Shown piece after piece: positions 50,177-58,718 of a stretch of DNA of 64,000 nt. A model generated the notes under the pieces. The model was not told the DNA's origin. It was given only the letters and a program-made list of their open reading frames with translations, and did no database searches. Where the stretch lies: assembly GCF_004365175.1 (NCBI RefSeq), contig NZ_SOCE01000001.1, positions 4,905,403 through 4,969,402 on the forward strand, in the 5' to 3' direction. The DNA is from Kribbella voronezhensis (lineage in GTDB: Bacteria; Actinomycetota; Actinomycetes; Propionibacteriales; Kribbellaceae). Position 1 is the first letter of the stretch. The number at the start of each line of letters is the position of its first letter. Position numbers and translations under genes: made by a program.

Positions 50177-51254
50177 CTTCGTGGAGTTCGGCACGCAGAG
50201 CCAGGTACCGCGTGCGGTCGGTGAACAGGTCGCGGAGTTCGGCGGTGACGTTGTCGAGGAACTCGGTGCGGTAGGTGGCGTCGGTCATCAGCGAGATCGA
50301 GTAGTAGAGGCCGGTGAAGATCGCGATGCCGGACGCGACCTTCACCAGGGTCGCGCTGAGCAGCAGCGGGTGGTCCAGCAGGACGAACTCGTGTGACCAG
50401 TTGCCCGGACTGATGCCCCACAGTTCGTACACGTGCCGGCTGATCGCGAGCAGACCGAAGGCGACAAAGAAGAGCCCGACGCCGCTGCTGACCACCAGGA
50501 CCTGCATCCACTGGCGGATCATCAGGCTGATGGAGAGGTTCAGCCGTTGCAGCCGGCGCAGCGGCGGACCGGCGGCGGCGTCGTGCTCGATCCGGTCCAG
50601 CTCCTGCGGCAGTCGCAGGACCAGGAAGAGGTTGCTGATCAGGGCGAAGGCGACGCCCACGAAGACGATGAAGGCCGTCGGCATGCCGGCGAACACCTGC
50701 CACATGTCGGCGGTCATGAACAGCACCAGCGAGAACACCAGCAGCAGCGGCAAGGCCCGGACCAGGCTCGCCACCGAACTCGCCAGCTCCGAGCCGAGCC
50801 GCTGCAGCCCCCACACCGTCGTACCGATCAGGCCGTAGCCGACCACGGCGTACACCAGGCCGATCAGCACCAGGTTGCTGACGGCAACGCCGAGGAACTG
50901 GGTGAACTGGAACTCCGACAAAACCGGCAGGAGGGCCGGGAGCAGGACGAAGGTGGCCAGTTCCGGCGTACCGAAGCGGGACGGGAGGGACCACCACGGG
51001 CGGCCGCGGAGCCGGTTGAGGACGGCGAAACCGCCGATCAGTACCGCCAGGCCGCCGAGGACGGCGAACAGGTTGACCCAGAACGGCCACTTCAGCGAGG
51101 TCGCGCCGAGCATCTCCGCGAGGAAGACGAAGCCGAGCAGTGGGGTCGCCCGGGTGAAGATGTCGTGCGTCGGCGAGAAGTCCTCGATGAACAACGGCAG
51201 CCCCGCCCGCCGGAACCGCTGCTCGTACCGAGCCAACTCCGCAGATGTCGCCAT
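50157..51254 (-). CDS. conserved membrane protein, function unknown
   Basis: A 365-residue protein I do not recognise. The N-terminus is cytoplasmic-like (YEQRFRRAGLPLFIEDFSPTHDIFTRATPLL). About seven hydrophobic segments follow (for example FWVNLFAVLGGLAVLIGGFAVL, LVLIGLVYAVVGYGL and LPLLLVFSLVLFMTA). A polar loop near 210-240 (LPQELDRIEHDAAAGPPLRRLQRLN) separates the last membrane pairs, and the C-terminus is soluble and helical. It has no transporter or enzyme motif that I can name. It overlaps the end of the S9 peptidase gene by 20 nt and is divergent from the MarR gene. Confidence 0.72.
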   Translation of the reverse strand: MATSAELARYEQRFRRAGLPLFIEDFSPTHDIFTRATPLLGFVFLAEMLGATSLKWPFWVNLFAVLGGLAVLIGGFAVLNRLRGRPWWSLPSRFGTPELATFVLLPALLPVLSEFQFTQFLGVAVSNLVLIGLVYAVVGYGLIGTTVWGLQRLGSELASSVASLVRALPLLLVFSLVLFMTADMWQVFAGMPTAFIVFVGVAFALISNLFLVLRLPQELDRIEHDAAAGPPLRRLQRLNLSISLMIRQWMQVLVVSSGVGLFFVAFGLLAISRHVYELWGISPGNWSHEFVLLDHPLLLSATLVKVASGIAIFTGLYYSISLMTDATYRTEFLDNVTAELRDLFTDRTRYLALRAELHEATSAHP

Positions 51255-51317
51255 GACCGCAGACCCTAATGCGCCGCCCCGGTTACCGCGGAGTCCGCAT
51301 CCTGGTAACTTATTTTT

Positions 51318-51348
51318 GTTAGCAAAGGTAATGAGCTAAGCTAACGGT
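51318..51348 (+). promoter_or_regulatory. MarR promoter/operator, probably leaderless
   Basis: GTTAGC (51318-51323) and GCTAAC (51340-51345) form a perfect inverted repeat separated by 16 nt; the right arm is 3 nt before the ATG. TAAGCT (51337-51342) ends 6 nt before the ATG and could be the -10 of a leaderless transcript. No Shine-Dalgarno is seen. Confidence 0.5.
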
Positions 51349-51798
51349 ATGCCCGAAGTCGTAGCTCAGCAGGTGAAGAGTGACGTCGGCCTGGCGAGCG
51401 CGCTCAGGTCGTCCACGCTGCGGCTGTCCCGGCAGATCCGGCGGCAGCGGGTGGAGGGCGTGGATCTGACCGCCAACCAGCTCGGCGTGCTCGGTGCGCT
51501 GGGCAAACACGACGCGATGACGATCGGTGAGCTGGCCGCGCACGAGCAGGTCAAGCCGCCGTCGATGACGCGGATCGTGTCGAACATGGAGGAGGCCGGC
51601 CTGGTGGCCCGCCGCCCGCACGACACCGACAAACGCCAGATCGTGGTCGAGCTGACCGAGTCCGCGCACGCCTTGCTGCACGCCAACCGGCGGCGGCGCG
51701 ACGAGTGGCTGCAGACCAAGCTGAAGAAACTGACCCCTGAGGAGCGCGACATCCTGCGCAAGGCAGCACCTGTCCTAGAGCGGCTGGCGGCCACATGA
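51349..51798 (+). CDS. MarR-family regulator
   Basis: A 149-residue regulator with the MarR winged helix: LTANQLGVLGALGKHDAMTIGELAAHEQVKPPSMTRIVSNMEEAGLVARRPHDTDKRQIVVELT, where DxRxxxxxLT is the wing. It is the first gene of a two-gene operon with an MFS exporter: its stop overlaps the exporter's ATG (ATGA). Autoregulation through the GTTAGC/GCTAAC site directly upstream is likely, with release by a small phenolic or drug-like ligand. Confidence 0.92.
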   Translation: MPEVVAQQVKSDVGLASALRSSTLRLSRQIRRQRVEGVDLTANQLGVLGALGKHDAMTIGELAAHEQVKPPSMTRIVSNMEEAGLVARRPHDTDKRQIVVELTESAHALLHANRRRRDEWLQTKLKKLTPEERDILRKAAPVLERLAAT

Positions 51799-53111
51799 GC
51801 CCGACCTTCCGCGCATTTCACGTTCGTAACTTCCGGCTCTACGCCTCCGGCGCCATCGTCTCCAACATCGGCACCTGGATGCAGCGCGTCGCCCAGGACT
51901 GGCTGGTCCTGGAGCTGACCCACTCCGGCACCGCCCTGGGGATCGTCACCGGCCTCCAGTTCCTCCCCGCCCTGCTGATCTCGCCGTACGCCGGTCTGAT
52001 CGCCGACCGCTTCCCCAAGCGCAAGGTGCTGACCATCACCCAGGTGGCGATGGGCGCGATCGCGCTGATCCTCGGCACGATGACGGTGACCGGCCTGGTC
52101 CAGACCTGGCACGTCTACGCGCTCGCCTTCCTGTTCGGAATCGGGACGGCGTTCGACGCGCCGACCCGGCAGGCGTTCGTCGTCGAGATGGTCGGCAAGG
52201 ACGAGCTCTCCAACGCCGTCGGGCTGAACTCGGCGTCCTTCAACGCGGCGCGTCTGATCGGCCCCGGCCTGGCCGGCCTGCTGATCCACTGGATCGGTAC
52301 CGGCCCGGTGATCATCATCAACGGGCTCAGCTACGCGGCGGTGATCCTGTCGCTGCACCTGATGCGCTCCAACGAACTGCACACACCCAAGGTGGCCGCC
52401 CGCGAGAAGGGCATGATCCGGGACGGCATGCGCTACCTGTGGCGCCGCCCCGACCTGATGATGGTCCTCGTCGCGGTGTTCTTCGCCGGCACCTTCGGGC
52501 TGAACTTCCAGATGACGTCCGCGCTGATGGCCACGAGTGCCTTCCACAAGGGCGCGGGGGAGTACGGCATTCTCGGCTCAATCCTGGCGATCGGTTCCCT
52601 CGCCGGCGCCCTGCTGGCGGCCCGCCGGGTCCGGACCAGGGGCCGCCTGGTGATCGGAGCCGCGCTCGCCTTCGGCGGCATGGTGATCATCAGCGGCCTG
52701 ATGCCGACGTACCTGTCCTTCGCGGTGGTCCTGCCGCTGGTCGGGTTCACCGCGCTGACCATGCTGACCGCCGCCAACGCGACGATGCAGCTCGGGATCG
52801 AGCCGACCATGCGCGGCCGGGTGATGGCGCTCTACATGACGGTCCTGATGGGCGGTACGCCGATCGGCTCACCGTTCATCGGCTGGGTCGGCCAGGAGTT
52901 CGGCGCCCGCTGGTCCCTGATCGTCGGCGGCGGCCTGACCATCCTCGGGACGACGGCGTCGGTGCTGTACTTCTCCCGCCGCCGCGGCCTGGCCATCCGC
53001 CCGCACCTGTTGCCGCGCCCCCGGCTGGAGATCCTCACCCCGACCACCGACCTGCTCGGTGAGAAGGCCACCTTGACCGACCCGCCGCAACAGAAACCCC
53101 GGGTCGCCTGA
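51795..53111 (+). CDS. MFS transporter (MFS_3, EntS-like)
   Basis: A 438-residue exporter with 12 membrane segments. It starts FRAFHVRNFRLYASGAIVSNIGTWMQRVAQDWLVLELT, characteristic of the MFS_3 group to which the siderophore exporter EntS belongs; LIADRFPKRKVL is motif A, and GIGTAFDAPTRQAFVVEMV lies in the fourth segment. A polar C-terminal tail of about 30 residues follows. It is translationally coupled to the upstream MarR gene. The substrate is unknown; a drug or siderophore is possible. Confidence 0.9.
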   Translation: MSPTFRAFHVRNFRLYASGAIVSNIGTWMQRVAQDWLVLELTHSGTALGIVTGLQFLPALLISPYAGLIADRFPKRKVLTITQVAMGAIALILGTMTVTGLVQTWHVYALAFLFGIGTAFDAPTRQAFVVEMVGKDELSNAVGLNSASFNAARLIGPGLAGLLIHWIGTGPVIIINGLSYAAVILSLHLMRSNELHTPKVAAREKGMIRDGMRYLWRRPDLMMVLVAVFFAGTFGLNFQMTSALMATSAFHKGAGEYGILGSILAIGSLAGALLAARRVRTRGRLVIGAALAFGGMVIISGLMPTYLSFAVVLPLVGFTALTMLTAANATMQLGIEPTMRGRVMALYMTVLMGGTPIGSPFIGWVGQEFGARWSLIVGGGLTILGTTASVLYFSRRRGLAIRPHLLPRPRLEILTPTTDLLGEKATLTDPPQQKPRVA

Positions 53112-53145
53112 ACCATCCGGTTGTGTGACACGCGCACAATGGGGT

Positions 53146-54540
53146 GTGACTCATTACGACTTGGTGGTCGTCGGTACCGGCTCGGGCAACACGATCGTGA
53201 CGAAGCAGTTCGCTGATCGGAAGGTGGCGATCGTCGAGCGGGGCGTCTTCGGCGGCACCTGCCTGAACGTGGGCTGCATCCCGACCAAGATGTTCGTGCA
53301 CACCGCCGATCTGGCCGCCGTCCCGTCGCACAGTTCGCGGCTCGGGGTGGACGAGACGCTGACCGGCGTTCGCTGGCCGGACATCCGGGACCGGATCTTC
53401 GGCCGGATCGATCCGATCTCGGCCGGTGGAGCGGAGTACCGCGAACATCACCCGAACAACGCGAACGTCACGCTGTACCACGGCACCGGCCGGTTCACCG
53501 CCAAGCGGGAGCTCACGGTGACGGCCAACGGGAGCCGCGACACCGCGGTCCTGACGGCCGACCGCTTCGTGCTGGCCGCCGGCAGCCGGCCGATCGTGCC
53601 GTTCATCCCGGGGCTGGAGGAGACCGGGTTCCACACCTCCGAGACGATCATGCGGCTCGACGAACTGCCGCGCCGGCTGGGCATCATCGGCAGCGGCTTC
53701 GTCGCCGCCGAGTCGGCCCACATCTTCTCGTCGCTCGGCGTCGACGTCACGCTGATCGCGCGATCGGACCGGCTGCTGCGGCACGAGGACAGCGAGATCG
53801 CGCAGCGCTACACGGAGATCGCGCAGGAGCTGTACACGGTCAAGTTGCTGCACGAGACCGTGCACGTGTGGCGCCGGCACGACGGCATCGTCGTCAAAAC
53901 GCTGCACCCGGACGGCGCGGAGGAGTTCGTGTTCGACGAGTTGCTGATCGCCGTCGGCCGGACGCCGAACTCGGACGTCCTCAACGTCGAGGCCACCGGG
54001 GTGAAGCTCGAGTCCGACGGCCGGGTGGTGGTCGACGAGTTCCAGGAGACGGCCGTCGAGGGGATCTACGCGCTCGGCGACCTCTGTTCGCCGTACCAGT
54101 TGAAGCATGTCGCCAACCACGAGGCGCGCGTCGTCCAGCACAACCTGCTGCACCCCGACGACCGGATCGAGTCCGATCACCGGTTCGTGCCGCACGCCGT
54201 CTTCGGCTCGCCTCAGGTGGCGGCGGTGGGGCTCACCGAGGAGCAGGCGATCGAGCAGGGCGTCCGGTACGTCGTGGGCCGCGAGGCGTACGCCGATATC
54301 GCGTACGGCTGGGCGATGGAGGACACCACCGGCTTCGCCAAGATCCTCGCCGACCCCGACACCGGCCAGATTCTCGGCTGCCACGTGATCGGCCCGCAGG
54401 CGGCGACGGTGATCCAGCCGGTCATCCAGGCGATGAGCTTCGGCCTCGACGCCCACCCGATGGCCCGCGGCCAGTACTGGATCCACCCGGCCATGCCCGA
54501 GCTGATCGAGAACGCCCTGCTCGCGCTCAAGCTCAACTAG
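53146..54540 (+). CDS. mtr: mycothione reductase
   Basis: A 464-residue flavin disulfide reductase that returns oxidised mycothiol (mycothione) to its thiol form with NADPH. FAD-binding GTGSGN (10-15), redox CLNVGC (C39 and C44), the NADPH loop GSGFVAAE, the second FAD motif GIYALGDL and the C-terminal HPAMPE (catalytic His-Glu) are present. The AP/NAD(P) region and the length match Mtr rather than lipoamide or mercuric reductase. GTG 53146 follows ATGGGGT. Its stop overlaps the end of the convergent fusion gene by 4 nt. It marks the organism as a mycothiol-using actinobacterium. Confidence 0.93.
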   Translation: MTHYDLVVVGTGSGNTIVTKQFADRKVAIVERGVFGGTCLNVGCIPTKMFVHTADLAAVPSHSSRLGVDETLTGVRWPDIRDRIFGRIDPISAGGAEYREHHPNNANVTLYHGTGRFTAKRELTVTANGSRDTAVLTADRFVLAAGSRPIVPFIPGLEETGFHTSETIMRLDELPRRLGIIGSGFVAAESAHIFSSLGVDVTLIARSDRLLRHEDSEIAQRYTEIAQELYTVKLLHETVHVWRRHDGIVVKTLHPDGAEEFVFDELLIAVGRTPNSDVLNVEATGVKLESDGRVVVDEFQETAVEGIYALGDLCSPYQLKHVANHEARVVQHNLLHPDDRIESDHRFVPHAVFGSPQVAAVGLTEEQAIEQGVRYVVGREAYADIAYGWAMEDTTGFAKILADPDTGQILGCHVIGPQAATVIQPVIQAMSFGLDAHPMARGQYWIHPAMPELIENALLALKLN

Positions 54541-56021
54541 AACGCGGCGATGACCTCGGCGAGGGTGTCGATCGGGGTCAGGTCGTCGTCGAGGTCCGGC
54601 AGGCTGATCATCACCTCGGCTGCGCCGGCCTCGGCCAGGTGCCGGAAGCGATCGATGTGGTCGGCAACCGTTCCGGCGTTCACCGTGGCGGCGTAGCGGG
54701 CCGGGTCCTGGTTGCGTGGTCTCAACCGCTCGACCAGCTCGTCGACGTGCCGATGATCCTTACCTACAAGGGCTGTCGAGAGATGGGTCAGCGTCGGCGG
54801 CTCGCGGTCGACCGAGTGCTTCTTCAGGTACTCGGCCCGCTGTCGCACCTGGCCGGCGTCGCCGAAGACGTTCGCCGCATCGGCGTACCGGGCGGCCAAT
54901 CGCAGCGTCCGTTGGCCGCTGCCGCCGACGAGGATGGGCAGGTGCTCCTGCAACGGACGCGGGTAGCAGGTGGTGTCCGGTACGTCGAGAACCTTGCCCC
55001 GGAACGGTTTGTTGCCCGGACCCCATATCGCCGGCAGCAACTGCAACGCGTCCTCGAGCAACTCGTAGCGCTCACCCACCGGCGGAAACGCCCAGCCGTA
55101 CGCCTTGTGCTCGGCCTCGAACCAGGCAAGCCCGACACCACAGACCGCCCGACCGCCACTGAGGACATCGAGAGTGGCGGCGATCTTCCCCAGGTGAGCG
55201 ACGTTGCGATAGGTGATGCCGGTGACCAGCGTGCCGAGCCGGATCCGCTCGGTGCAGGCGGCGAGGTAGGCCAGCGTCGTCCAGCTCTCCAGGAAGTCCT
55301 CCCAGGCCCGCCCGACCTGCGGGATCTGCCGGAAGTGGTCCATCACGTAGATGCCGTCGAACCCGGCCGCCTCGGCCTTGGTCGCGACCTCCCGGATCCA
55401 CTCGCCGGTCGTCTTACGCCCGGCCTTGTGCGTGTAGCTGCTCAGCTGCAACCCGAACTTCAGCTTCGCCGGCGCCTCCTCCGGCCGCCGCGCAGCCTCG
55501 GTCGCCTCGACGAACACAGCCGGTACTACGCGGATCGCGGCCGGCCGGAGGATCTCGTCGTACCCCTCTTCGGGCAACTCCTTCTTCACCGCTGACCAGC
55601 TCTTCAACTGCGAGCTGAGCACGTCGGCGGGGATCCGTTTGGCCCGCTCCCGGTTCCGCCGGCGGCATTCGTCAGCAGGAGTGTCGAACGCCACAGCCAC
55701 GCAGGGCATCCCGTGCTCGCGAGCCAGACCGAGCCAGTTCCGGCGGCGCTCCCGATCGAGACCGAGCGTGTCGATGACCGTGGTGAGACCACGCCCGATC
55801 CGCTGCCGGACGACTTCCTCCAGCAATGCGAACGCGTCGGTACTCGCGGCCAGATCGTCCTCACCCGCGCCGACCAGCGCCCGCAACCGATCGCTCGACA
55901 CGATCAGGTCGGCGGCGAACCGCTCCGCCGCCCAGGTCGACTTCCCGGCGGCACCCGGCCCGACCAGCACCACCACGCACGGCGACGGCAGCTTGCGCTC
56001 GTCAGCCTCGATCGACGCCAT
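54537..56021 (-). CDS. P-loop kinase - luciferase-like (LLM) oxidoreductase fusion
   Basis: A 494-residue two-domain protein. Residues about 12-165 are an AAA_33/polynucleotide-kinase-like P-loop domain: GPGAAGKST (21-29), then STDAFALLEEVVRQRIGRGLTTVIDTLGLD, and a DECRRRNRERAKR lid. After a short linker, residues about 187-494 are a luciferase-like TIM barrel: FGLQLSSYTH, GFDGIYVMDHFRQIP, RIRLGTLVTGITYRNVAHLGKIAATLD, GRAVCGVGLAWFEAEH and ILVGGSGQRTLRLAARYAD, the F420-dependent LLM pattern. The cofactor and substrate are inferred from family only. ATG 56021 has GGGG close upstream. I do not recall a well-studied protein with this order. Confidence 0.85.
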   Translation of the reverse strand: MASIEADERKLPSPCVVVLVGPGAAGKSTWAAERFAADLIVSSDRLRALVGAGEDDLAASTDAFALLEEVVRQRIGRGLTTVIDTLGLDRERRRNWLGLAREHGMPCVAVAFDTPADECRRRNRERAKRIPADVLSSQLKSWSAVKKELPEEGYDEILRPAAIRVVPAVFVEATEAARRPEEAPAKLKFGLQLSSYTHKAGRKTTGEWIREVATKAEAAGFDGIYVMDHFRQIPQVGRAWEDFLESWTTLAYLAACTERIRLGTLVTGITYRNVAHLGKIAATLDVLSGGRAVCGVGLAWFEAEHKAYGWAFPPVGERYELLEDALQLLPAIWGPGNKPFRGKVLDVPDTTCYPRPLQEHLPILVGGSGQRTLRLAARYADAANVFGDAGQVRQRAEYLKKHSVDREPPTLTHLSTALVGKDHRHVDELVERLRPRNQDPARYAATVNAGTVADHIDRFRHLAEAGAAEVMISLPDLDDDLTPIDTLAEVIAAF

Positions 56022-56081
56022 GCCCCAGTGTGACCGGTAATCCAGGCGCCGCAGAACCGGCCGGACCTCTACGCTCGGTGA

Positions 56082-56645
56082 ATGCGATTGTTTGTGGCGG
56101 TAGTGCCGTCGGTGGAGGTTGTGGAACATCTGAGTGAATTCGTGGAGCCGCGGCGGGCGTTCCCGGACGACGACATCCGGTGGGCGGCGGACGAGAACTG
56201 GCACATCACCCTGGCGTTCCTGGGCGACGTACCGGAGTACAAGACGGATGAGTTGGCCGAGCGGCTGGAGTCGGCGGCCAAGCGGCAGAAGCCGTTCGAC
56301 CTGCAACTCAGGGGGAGCGGGGCGTTCCCGAGCGTGGCGGACGCGCGGGTGCTGTGGACCGGCGTACGGGACTCCTCGGAGGCGTTGCCGCATCTGGCGA
56401 TGACCACGCGCGCGGCGGCGAACAAGGCCGGCGTGACGGTGGATGGACGGAAGTTCACCCCGCACCTGACCCTGGCCCGGTTGCGGCAGCCGATGGACGT
56501 GGCGCGCTGGGTCCGGATCTTCGACGGCTACGAGGGGCCGTTGTGGACAGCGGACCGTATCGAGTTGATTTCATCACGTCTCGGTGAGGGTCCGAGCCAT
56601 GGTGCGGCGTACGACACAGTGGGCGAATGGGAGTTCTTAGGCTAG
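56082..56645 (+). CDS. thpR: RNA 2',3'-cyclic phosphodiesterase (2H family)
   Basis: A 187-residue 2H phosphoesterase. The two catalytic HxT motifs are HITLAFLGDVPE (about 41) and HLTLARLRQP (about 125). Members open 2',3'-cyclic phosphates on RNA and can ligate 2'-5' ends in vitro. MRLFVAVVPS is the usual N-terminus. It is divergent from the kinase-LLM fusion (60-bp gap). Its last codons overlap the first DtxR/IdeR-like box of the iron operon. Confidence 0.92.
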   Translation: MRLFVAVVPSVEVVEHLSEFVEPRRAFPDDDIRWAADENWHITLAFLGDVPEYKTDELAERLESAAKRQKPFDLQLRGSGAFPSVADARVLWTGVRDSSEALPHLAMTTRAAANKAGVTVDGRKFTPHLTLARLRQPMDVARWVRIFDGYEGPLWTADRIELISSRLGEGPSHGAAYDTVGEWEFLG

Positions 56646-56670
56646 CCTTCGGAAGGTTAGCCGTACCTAA
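56637..56670 (+). promoter_or_regulatory. two overlapping DtxR/IdeR-type iron boxes
   Basis: The 19-bp site at 56652-56670 (GAAGGTTAGCCGTACCTAA) agrees at about 15 of 19 positions with the DtxR/IdeR consensus as I recall it (TTAGGTTAG-S-CTAACCTAA). A second, weaker site begins TTAGGCTAGCCT at 56637-56655, shifted by 15 bp. Two offset dimers on one site are normal for this family. They lie directly before efeU. Confidence 0.72.
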
Positions 56671-56687
56671 TGCCCTGGAGTTCCGCC

Positions 56688-57533
56688 ATGCTCGCCAACT
56701 TCCTGATCGGCCTGAGAGAAGGCCTCGAGGCCTCGTTGGTGGTCAGCATCCTGGCCACCTTCCTGGTCAAGTCCGGGCACCGCGATCGGCTCAAGCTGCT
56801 CTGGGCCGGCGTCGGCGCGGCGATCGGGGTGGCGGCGCTCGGCTGGGCCCTGCTGCAGTTCATCACCGCGCTGACGGCCAAGTCGTTCACCACCCAGGAG
56901 ACGATCGGCGGGCTGATGTCGATCGTCGCCGTGGGCTTCGTCACCTGGATGATCTTCTGGATGCGCAAGGCGTCCCGCACGATCGCCAAGGAGTTGCGCG
57001 AGCGGATGGGCGCCGCGCTCGAAGTGGGTTCGCGCGCCGTCGTCGTGCTGGCCTTCCTCGCCGTCTTCCGCGAGGGCATCGAGACCGCGTTCATCGTCTA
57101 CGCCTCGGCGGCGACCGCCAGTACGGCGACGCCGTTCATCGGCGTGCTGCTCGGCCTCGCGGTCGCGGTCGGCCTCGGCTTCGGCATCTACAAGGGTGCG
57201 GTCAAGATCAACCTCGGCACGTTCTTCAACTACACCGGCGCCATCTTGATCCTGGTCGCGGCCGGCATCTTCGCCTACGGCTTCCACGACCTGCAGGAGG
57301 CCGGCATCCTGCCCGGCCTGGACAACCTCGCCTTCGACATCTCGCACGTGATCCCCCCGGACAGCTGGTACGGCGTCGTCCTCAAGGGCATCTTCAACTT
57401 CAGCCCGGCCCCCACCGTGATCGAAGCGATCGCCTGGCTGGCCTATCTCGTCCCGGTGCTGGTGCTCTACCTGCGCCCGGTCAAGAGCAGTACGCCGCCC
57501 GCCGTCCGCGCGAAGGCAGCCGAAGCGGCCTGA
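56688..57533 (+). CDS. efeU: FTR1-family iron permease EfeU
   Basis: A 281-residue membrane protein with seven segments. REGLEAS (in the first segment) and REGIETA (in the fourth) are the paired REGLE iron motifs of Ftr1/EfeU. It moves ferric iron across the membrane. ATG 56688 has GGAG 9 nt upstream and I prefer it to the in-frame ATG at 56670, which touches the iron box. It is first in the efeUOB operon and should be repressed when iron is sufficient. Confidence 0.93.
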   Translation: MLANFLIGLREGLEASLVVSILATFLVKSGHRDRLKLLWAGVGAAIGVAALGWALLQFITALTAKSFTTQETIGGLMSIVAVGFVTWMIFWMRKASRTIAKELRERMGAALEVGSRAVVVLAFLAVFREGIETAFIVYASAATASTATPFIGVLLGLAVAVGLGFGIYKGAVKINLGTFFNYTGAILILVAAGIFAYGFHDLQEAGILPGLDNLAFDISHVIPPDSWYGVVLKGIFNFSPAPTVIEAIAWLAYLVPVLVLYLRPVKSSTPPAVRAKAAEAA

Positions 57534-57575
57534 ACTGCCCTGTTCCACCCCTCACCCTGTCCAGGAGACCTCGAA

Positions 57576-58718
57576 ATGTTCACCATCACGGCCCGCCGTG
57601 CCACCGCAGCCTGCGCAGTACTGCTGCTCGCTGCACTGACCGGTTGCGCCAAGGAGACCCCGGCGGCCCAGCCCGGTGACAGCACCGGCCCGGTGACGGT
57701 CAAGGCGACCGACTCGGAGTGCTCGCTGAGCCGCAGCGACGTCAAGTCGGGCACCAACACGTTCTCGGTCGCCAACGGCGGCAGCAAGGTCACCGAGTTC
57801 TACGTGTACGCCGACGGCGACCGGGTGATGGGTGAGGTCGAGAACATCGGCCCGGGCCTCAAGCGCGACCTGATCGTCGAGCTGCCGACCGGCAAGTACC
57901 AGGCCGTCTGCAAGCCGGGCATGGTCGGCGACGGCATCCGCGGCGACCTGACCGTCACCGGCGCCGCAGCGGCCCAGGTGGACGAGGACACGGCCCTCAA
58001 GCAGGCCGTCGACAGCTACTCGCGGTACGTGAACTCGCAGGCGATCGCGCTGGAGCAGAAGACCACCGACTTCGTCGCCGCGGTCAAGGCGGGCGACGTC
58101 GCGAAGGCGAAGGCGCTGTACCCGGTTTCGCGGAGCTACTGGGAGCGGATCGAGCCGGTCGCGGAGTCGTTCGGCGATCTGGACCCGAAGATCGACGCCC
58201 GCGTCAACGACGTGGAGCCGGGCACCGAGTGGACCGGGTACCACCGGATCGAGCAGGCGCTGTGGGAGAAGAACACGACCGCCGGGATGGCGAAGTACGC
58301 CGACCAGTTGCTGACCGACGTGAAGACGGTGGTCGCCAAGGCCAAGGTCGTGAAGCTGACCCCGCTGCAGCTCGCCAACGGCGCGAAGGAACTGCTCGAC
58401 GAGGTCGCCACCGGCAAGGTCACCGGTGAGGAGGACCGCTACTCGCACACCGACCTGTGGGACTTCCAGGCCAACCTCGAAGGCTCGCAGGCAGCGATCC
58501 AGGCCCTCCGCCCGGCGCTGCAGAAGCGGGACGCCGCGCTCGTCACGACCCTGGACACCGACTTCAAGGCCGTTTTCGCGGCGCTCGACAAGTACCGTAC
58601 GGCCGACGGCTTCAAGCCCTACACCGCGAGCGAGGCCGAGAAGAAGCAGCTCGGCACCGTCGTCGACGCGCTGGCCGAGCCGGTCAGCAAGGTCGCCGGA
58701 GTGATTGCGAAGAAATGA
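57576..58718 (+). CDS. efeO: EfeO iron-uptake lipoprotein (cupredoxin + imelysin/M75)
   Basis: A 380-residue lipoprotein: signal peptide with lipobox LTGC at about residue 24, a cupredoxin-like domain (about 35-130, ending YQAVCKPGMVGDGIRGDLTV), then an M75/imelysin domain (about 140-380) with GYHRIEQALW, whose HxxE (H223, E226) is the characteristic iron-binding motif. It delivers iron to EfeU outside the membrane. AGGAG precedes the ATG, 42 bp after efeU. Its stop overlaps the efeB start (ATGA). Confidence 0.93.
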   Translation: MFTITARRATAACAVLLLAALTGCAKETPAAQPGDSTGPVTVKATDSECSLSRSDVKSGTNTFSVANGGSKVTEFYVYADGDRVMGEVENIGPGLKRDLIVELPTGKYQAVCKPGMVGDGIRGDLTVTGAAAAQVDEDTALKQAVDSYSRYVNSQAIALEQKTTDFVAAVKAGDVAKAKALYPVSRSYWERIEPVAESFGDLDPKIDARVNDVEPGTEWTGYHRIEQALWEKNTTAGMAKYADQLLTDVKTVVAKAKVVKLTPLQLANGAKELLDEVATGKVTGEEDRYSHTDLWDFQANLEGSQAAIQALRPALQKRDAALVTTLDTDFKAVFAALDKYRTADGFKPYTASEAEKKQLGTVVDALAEPVSKVAGVIAKK

